Below are positions 58,546 to 64,000 of a DNA stretch of 64,000 bases, one piece after another. A model generated the notes under the pieces. That model was not told the origin of the DNA. It did no database searches and was given only the letters and a program-made list of their open reading frames with translations. Position 1 is the first letter of the stretch, and each line of letters begins with the position of its first letter. The translations under genes were made by a program, and so were the position numbers. The stretch comes from Lateolabrax maculatus (lineage: Eukaryota > Chordata > Actinopteri > Acropomatiformes > Lateolabracidae): contig CM062202.1 in the NCBI GenBank assembly GCA_031216445.1, positions 17,480,001 to 17,544,000 on the forward strand. Reading direction: 5' to 3'.

Positions 58546-59045
58546 GTGCACACTGGTGGACATGATCTATGTTTCCAGTGAGTTACCATTTGTTACAGCA
58601 CAAAAGTCACATTAAACATTTTCAAATTTGTGATGCAATAGCAGGAAAGCAAATAAATTGTTGAGGAGAGAGCCATTTCTTACTCTCTGCACAACTCAAC
58701 TCAAGTAATTTGATGAACAGCACTGAAAATAATGACATTTTATTAAATATACATGTTGAAATAGACAGGGGGTGGGGGGGGGACTGTCTACCACTTCAAT
58801 ATCCTTCCGTCCAAACCCGTTTTTACAAAGAAAAACTTTTTTCACAGATTTTTCAAATTTATCTTGATCCTCCATTTTAATAGACCTTCATGTGTAATAT
58901 CCAGGGAGTGTACCCCATATTCCCTTTCCTCCCCTTTGCCTCTCTGTTTCCATGTATCATTCTCCAGTTCACCTGTGACCCCCAACAGAATTACTGCAAG
59001 CCCACCTTGCACAGCGGCACATGCGTGGAGAGAGACAGGCAGATA

Positions 59046-59105
59046 AGAGAGAGAAGAGAGAGAGAGAGAGAGTTAAGGACACATGAGAGAGAAAAAAAGA
59101 GAAAG
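59046..59105. repeat. GA-rich imperfect microsatellite
   Basis: GAGAGA runs interrupted by AAGG and ACAC words. Confidence 0.85.
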
Positions 59106-61372
59106 GAACTGGAGGAAATGAAACATAATCGGAAAAAAGGGCAGCATACAGAGAGTAAGAAGGAGGCAAAGAAAATGAATAAGAACATAAACAAGTCTCC
59201 CACCTCTCTTTCTTTTCCTTCAATCTCATATATAAATGTGATGGTTCCTCTACCCATACAAAACCCCATAGGCAATTTAAAGAAACTAGGCCAAAATGAA
59301 AAATGGCTGCAATATAAAAACAACACTTCAGACACACAGCAGCCTGATAAGACCCTTTTGTGTGTGCATGTGTGCACATGATTGAGTGTCTGTGCGTCTG
59401 TCTGTGTGTGTGCTTGTTTCTGAGAGCATGAGCGAGTGAGAAAGACAGAGTGAGTTTGGGGTAGGTATGTGAGCAATGGGACACTAAATGGGTCGCAAGA
59501 CAGTTGAGTGTTTTATTAAGATTGAATCCAAAATAGGATTTCAAATGAAATTTTACACCATTGAAATGGTTGTATAATCTATCATCCTGTTTCTTCCTCT
59601 TTCTCTCCCTCTCACATGCCCAAACACACACGCACACACACGCACACACACGCACACACAAAACTCTTGTCCACTTACGATCCTGCAGTCACTCTGCACT
59701 CACACTCTAACCTTTTAGCCACTAGCATACTGTAGCATAAACAGGGTAAATCCCTGTTAATCTGTCTGTGACATGCATGAGGACCATGTTGACTTACTCT
59801 GAAGAGTGAAGCCTGACCCAAATATGGATGTGGGCATTAGTCGAGTATGCAACCTATTATTTAGTAATATGCTGTCATGCATGATTGCATGGAGATAAAA
59901 AAAAAGAAAAAAGTGACAAATGTACATGGCAGCCTCAAATGGTAGTGGAGGATGACTGTATTTCCCTTTTTGGGTCTTAAAGTCTTAATTACCCAGAATT
60001 ATATATAGTGACATCAGCAAATTGGACACTCATCTGACTCTACAGTAAACATCCCGTTCTAGAGGCTTTTTTTTTTTAATGCAGCAGGTCCAACCATCGT
60101 TGACAAATCCAGCTTTTAGGACAGAGCCCTCACCCTCTCCTGTTACAGTGATGGGAAGTTATATTTGGATCTAGTTTTAATAACTAATTACATGACAAGA
60201 AACATCTGAGTGACTGTAAATAACTAAGCCAAGCATAAAGCCAGTAAAATAAAGGATTATTAGTCTTCATCTAAAATGAAATGTTCCTCTGCTTTTTCCT
60301 CAGTGTGTTTAGGTCAGGTACACATGTGGAAGGCTCCACAGGAACTCTTTTACTTAACTTTGTACAGCAGTGATAAAATCAAAATTCAGAAAAAAAAAAA
60401 AAAGTATAGACCACTCTGTACCACTTGATCTTGTCAGTCTCCATTGTGAACTCCAGGTACTAAGTTATCTAGTTAGAGTGGTGTGTTCTGAAACCTGTTA
60501 AGCAGCTGTCTCACATTTATTACCCCTTTCTTTCTGTTTCTCAGTTCAGCAGCTTTTATGTAACACCCCCACCAGCTCTGTGTCTGTTCTCTATCTATAT
60601 CTGTTCTACCAATTATGGAAGCTTGTGTCAGTGGAGGACGTGTGTTCTGTTACCTGTGAATGCTAAATGATGCCATACCCTTGACCATACCACATTTCTG
60701 CGCATGTCAGCAGATGTGTAAGTGTGCATCCACATATATCGGCACGTGTGCCAAGTCTGAAACGCAGCACATTGTAACTGGCTATTTTGTGTTGGAAATC
60801 AGAGGGAGGATGTGGTGGTGCTGATTAAGGAAGTCAAGGAATACCAGTCCTACAGTTACGACATTCTTTAATGAGTAAACTTCCCTGTTTCCCGTAATTG
60901 TTGTTATCAAGTCTATCTTGATGCAGTTCAACTTGGAAATTAATTTTTTTAAACTTTGCCTTCTTGTTCTAGAGTCATTGTCCAGCACTGTTTTTGAAAT
61001 TTATAGCATTTTTTTTAATGTATAGTATATAGATATAACTATGATGCTCAAGTACACGATTTAAAAGCCTCAAAAAGCTCTAGCTTCAAATAATTGCATA
61101 AACATACATGTGGATACGTGCCCACACACATACAAACTCACATTCAAATAAAATAGAGACAGACAGAAAGAGCGCGGCATAAACCAATATCCTTTTCTGT
61201 GACACCATGATTGGATATTTACTATCTCAATGCTCCAAGCTTACACACAAGCAATGAATTAAATGGTTTTTTGCTTTCCTTTTTTATTTTATTTTTTTAC
61301 TGCTTATCCCTGCCTTCATAACAGCAGATTGGCATTAAAAGGGCATGGGTGAAATTAACTTGTCTGAGTGTC

Positions 61373-61377
61373 TGTGT

Positions 61378-61468
<91 letters not shown>

Positions 61469-61471
61469 TGT
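61373..61471. repeat. (GT)n microsatellite, longest in the window
   Basis: About 49 GT units with a TA interruption near each end. The pure core is 61384-61461. Confidence 0.98.
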
Positions 61472-63504
61472 TTTTGGGGGTTGCATTCCAGTGCCAAGCC
61501 TTTTTTGATGATGTTGGAATGAGAGAGAGAAAACATTCTCTCAAAGGCTCATATCAAATGCCTGTCATTTCTTCCTTTAACTGCCTAATCCCTGATGGTG
61601 TGTGGTCATGGTGCTGTCCCGCTTCTCAAACCAACTGTTTGCTGCCTTTCTCTCTATCTTTCTGTCTCTCTTCCTGCCTCTGTCTGTACATTTATCCAAC
61701 CCCCCTGCTGAGCTGTACACGTTTCTAAAGAACCAGACCTCCCATGGCTTCTTTTTCTCGGGGTGCTGTCCACTGGTACAGCTGGCTGGTATGTTGAAAG
61801 ATGATGAGACAGTGAAAGAGATAGACTGACGGTCAGAGAAACAGAAAAAGAAAAAACATATTATTGCATAGGGAATAAGGTTAAACGTTTCCCTGTGGTT
61901 TGAAGTTATTGCTTCAAGGAAATGTATCACTCTATTGCCAGTGAACAGTGATTTCATAATGTGAGTAAGGTTTGAAGAATCTGTCAAAAATCTATATCAC
62001 AAATTCTGTATACACTAATTTTTGTAAATGTAATCTAATGTACTAGACTTTATGTTTTAGCAGTGCAACAACATCAATGTATAAGGCTGAAATTAGATAA
62101 ATCATGGAAAAGACAATCCATCAATTTATGTTTTCTTAAGTTTGGATGGTTTAAGATACAAGAGCATAGTTCTATGATGCTTTGTGGCAACATTAGAGCA
62201 ATCTTCACTGATTGATACTTCACGTGTTGAATGCCAGTGTTCTAGATTGTACATTGTACTTTTTCATTAGCATACCTTCTAACAATATTTTGCAACATAG
62301 ATGACTTTTGCTGCCAAGGCTACATGAAAAATAATTGGAGAAGTTGCAGTATGAATAGTTAGTCCACTTTTATTACTACATTAACTGCCTTTCAAGGTTG
62401 CACTTGGCTATGACAGTTGTGGTAACATTAAAGTGTTTATGAAAAGGCTGCTTTGTTTCATTAAATCTTGCTTTACTTATTACTTGTTTGTTTTTTTTGG
62501 GTAAATGCATGTAGATTTTACAGAGAAGTCCAGGTTAATCTCAATTGCTGGGTTTCAGTCATATAGGGAATCATTTATGGTCTATGTACAGTATGCACCA
62601 TGATAGTGAACGTAATATTAATCAAGTTGACTCAGGCCTGTGTGCCTCAGTCTGTATGTGTTGTGCCAAGGCACTGCAGAGTCCCAGTAAGGCTTTGTAC
62701 AATGTTAATCCAATTTCACATTAACATACTATAAATAACATAAAAAGTACACAAACACACACATAACTAATGGGCATTCCTACACACGTATGCGTCCATA
62801 AACAAACACACATAGGTTACATGGTCTCTCACACACAAACACAGAGAACGAGAGAGAAAGAAAGAGAGAGAGAGAGAGAGAAAGAGAGAGAAAGAGAGTG
62901 AGAGAGAGAGAGAGACAGCCAGCCAGCCAGCCAGCATACACAAACCCAAACACAGCACTAAAAATTCCATTGGAGAGTTTACTTTTCTCTCCAGTTTTGG
63001 CCTCCGGATAAGTGGAAAAGGAAAGCAAAGATGACAAAAAAGGGACGACAGCATGAGCAGACAGTAGTGCGAGAAAGAAACAAGGGACAGAAACAGGAAG
63101 TGGTGTAATGGGGAGGAACTAGACTCTGTTTCATCATGCCAAATCTGCTTCTATATCCATAGATGTCATGAAACAAAATTGCCATTCAAAATAAATGTCC
63201 TATATGATGATTACTAAGCCTGGACTTTCCTCTGAGTTATGCTTGGTACCAGGCATATTTCAGGTTAACCATTATACATTTTTTTGCACAATCAACAAAC
63301 AATGTAACTCAATAATAATAGAAAGACATATAAATTCATTATTAGAAAGTTCTATGAAGCCAACCCAAAATCAGACTACTGCCAAACATAAGCCTTATAG
63401 CCAGAACTATTTTTACATCAAGTGCACAACACACAGAAGAGTAAAAGACGGAGAGAGAAAAAAAAATTAGCAGGAAACATAATTTATATTGGCTTCAATT
63501 ATGT
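61472..63504. other. Unannotated intergenic sequence
   Basis: No exon or transposon is recognised. It contains the GA tract listed separately. Confidence 0.5.
62848..62935. repeat. (GA)n tract followed by (CCAG)n
   Basis: An imperfect GA run covers 62848-62915, then about five CCAG/CAGC units end near 62935. Confidence 0.95.
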
Positions 63505-63650
63505 TTAAGTGTTTTTAATGCAGGGAGGTAGGGGTGGATGCACAGGTCTTTGACAACGGAGACCAGGATTTGCATCCTACTGTATGTCCCATGTGTGATT
63601 AGGTTTGAGACAACAAGTCACTTTGGTTAAGGTTAGTGGTTTCAGTTTAA
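63505..63650 (+). repeat. Possible degraded teleost repeat
   Basis: The segment contains GGGTGGATGCACAGGTCTTTGACAACGGAGACCAGGATTTGCATCC followed by GACAACAAGTCACTTTGGTTAAGGTTAGTGG. This resembles a fish repeat with a tRNA-like head and a GGTTAAGGTTAG body. The match is approximate. Confidence 0.4.
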
Positions 63651-64000
63651 TCTCAATAAAGTAAACATGTTACGTCTGATGGTTTAAGTAACTTTGGACT
63701 TTCTCTTTATTTAAGTAAAGAATGAATGTGTACAGACAGGCCTTTGTTTGCTAAACTCATACAACGACAAACAGTTTCTTACAGTAATAAATTATGAAAT
63801 CACTTATGCACTGTGGGTGTGTGCGTGTATACGCATGACATGGTCACTGCATTGTAACTACCTCACCCCACTGAAACATCTGTCTCAAATTTGTACAATG
63901 GCCTTTTAAAGTCATCTTTTAACCAAACACATACTTAGATGGATTCCTTTGGTGACTTGTCATGCAAAGTACGACGACACACCTCTAAACAACACTCCCC
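63651..64000. other. Unannotated sequence to window end
   Basis: AT-rich. No feature is recognised. Confidence 0.5.

Larger units (their letters stand above)
57677..61372. other. Unannotated intergenic sequence
   Basis: No exon is recognised. Frames of up to 230 codons at 58890-59661 on both strands arise from GA/CT and CA/GT simple sequence and are not credible. A short CACACACG repeat lies at 59625-59660. Confidence 0.5.

Noticed and set aside
58890..59661. Opposing frames of 163 and 230 codons
   Set aside because: Composition follows GA/CT and CA/GT simple sequence, with runs of Arg/Glu or Ser/Leu/Phe and Cys/Val. No domain, and the two strands overlap fully.
1..64000. CRISPR array, prokaryotic operon or phage
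   Set aside because: No regularly spaced direct repeats with unique spacers, no ribosome-binding-site-led gene series. All repeat families seen are of vertebrate type.

Overview
The window reads as intergenic or deeply intronic DNA from a ray-finned fish, probably a percomorph teleost. The base composition is AT-rich, no ribosomal or operon structure is present, and long (CA)n/(GT)n, (CT)n, (TATC)n and (TA)n microsatellites are dense. The dispersed repeats also have shapes familiar from fish genomes: an L2-type LINE whose 3' tail reads ...GTGCTATxTAAATAAAG..., a tRNA-promoter SINE with the CAAGTGTCCTTGxGCAAGA(C/T)ACT core, Tc1-like transposase debris, a gammaretrovirus-like endogenous retrovirus, solo LTRs, and a YqaJ/SWIM-type pseudogene. 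I found no host protein-coding exon, tRNA, rRNA or CRISPR array that I can defend. Almost all open frames of 60-120 codons are chance frames or translated microsatellites; the 360-codon frames near 48 kb are pure (TG/TA)n.

Layout. 1-17 kb is mostly single-copy-looking AT-rich DNA with a (TATC)n, a (CA)n and a (CT)n tract, two recognised dispersed-repeat fragments near 12 and 13.5 kb, a LINE tail near 15.9 kb and one neat hairpin at 9.13 kb. 17-18.7 kb holds a GT-flanked dispersed repeat and a complete solo LTR (18090-18650, minus) with a 5-bp target-site duplication. 18.7-33.5 kb is mostly plain sequence, with a degraded LTR fragment at 26.6-26.9 kb, G21 and C19 homopolymers, and a diverged 179-bp tandem duplication at 29.76-30.09 kb.

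33.5-37.0 kb is a broken L2-like LINE on the minus strand. Its endonuclease and reverse-transcriptase parts are recognisable, and about 1.1 kb of foreign inserts sit between them, including one copy of an unnamed repeat whose second copy is at 56.2 kb. 40.3-47.0 kb is a transposon graveyard with Tc1-like transposase remnants, a SINE, an endogenous retrovirus remnant (pol RNase H, integrase with its core largely lost, env fragment, 3' LTR), and a YqaJ-recombinase-like pseudogene. 47.46-48.46 kb is a 1-kb TG/TA satellite with a 30-bp higher-order unit.

48.5-55.6 kb contains two more dispersed-repeat fragments, a second SINE and plain sequence. 55.6-57.7 kb is a GC-richer composite into which a second solo LTR (56951-57498, minus, TSD GATTC) has inserted. 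57.7-64 kb is plain sequence with long CA/GT, CT and GA tracts.

No intact gene set works together here. The content of interest is the nested insertion history, the two solo LTRs with exact target-site duplications, the YqaJ-like pseudogene, the block-structured satellite and three strong hairpins. All family assignments are from recognition of motifs by eye and have not been confirmed by database search.
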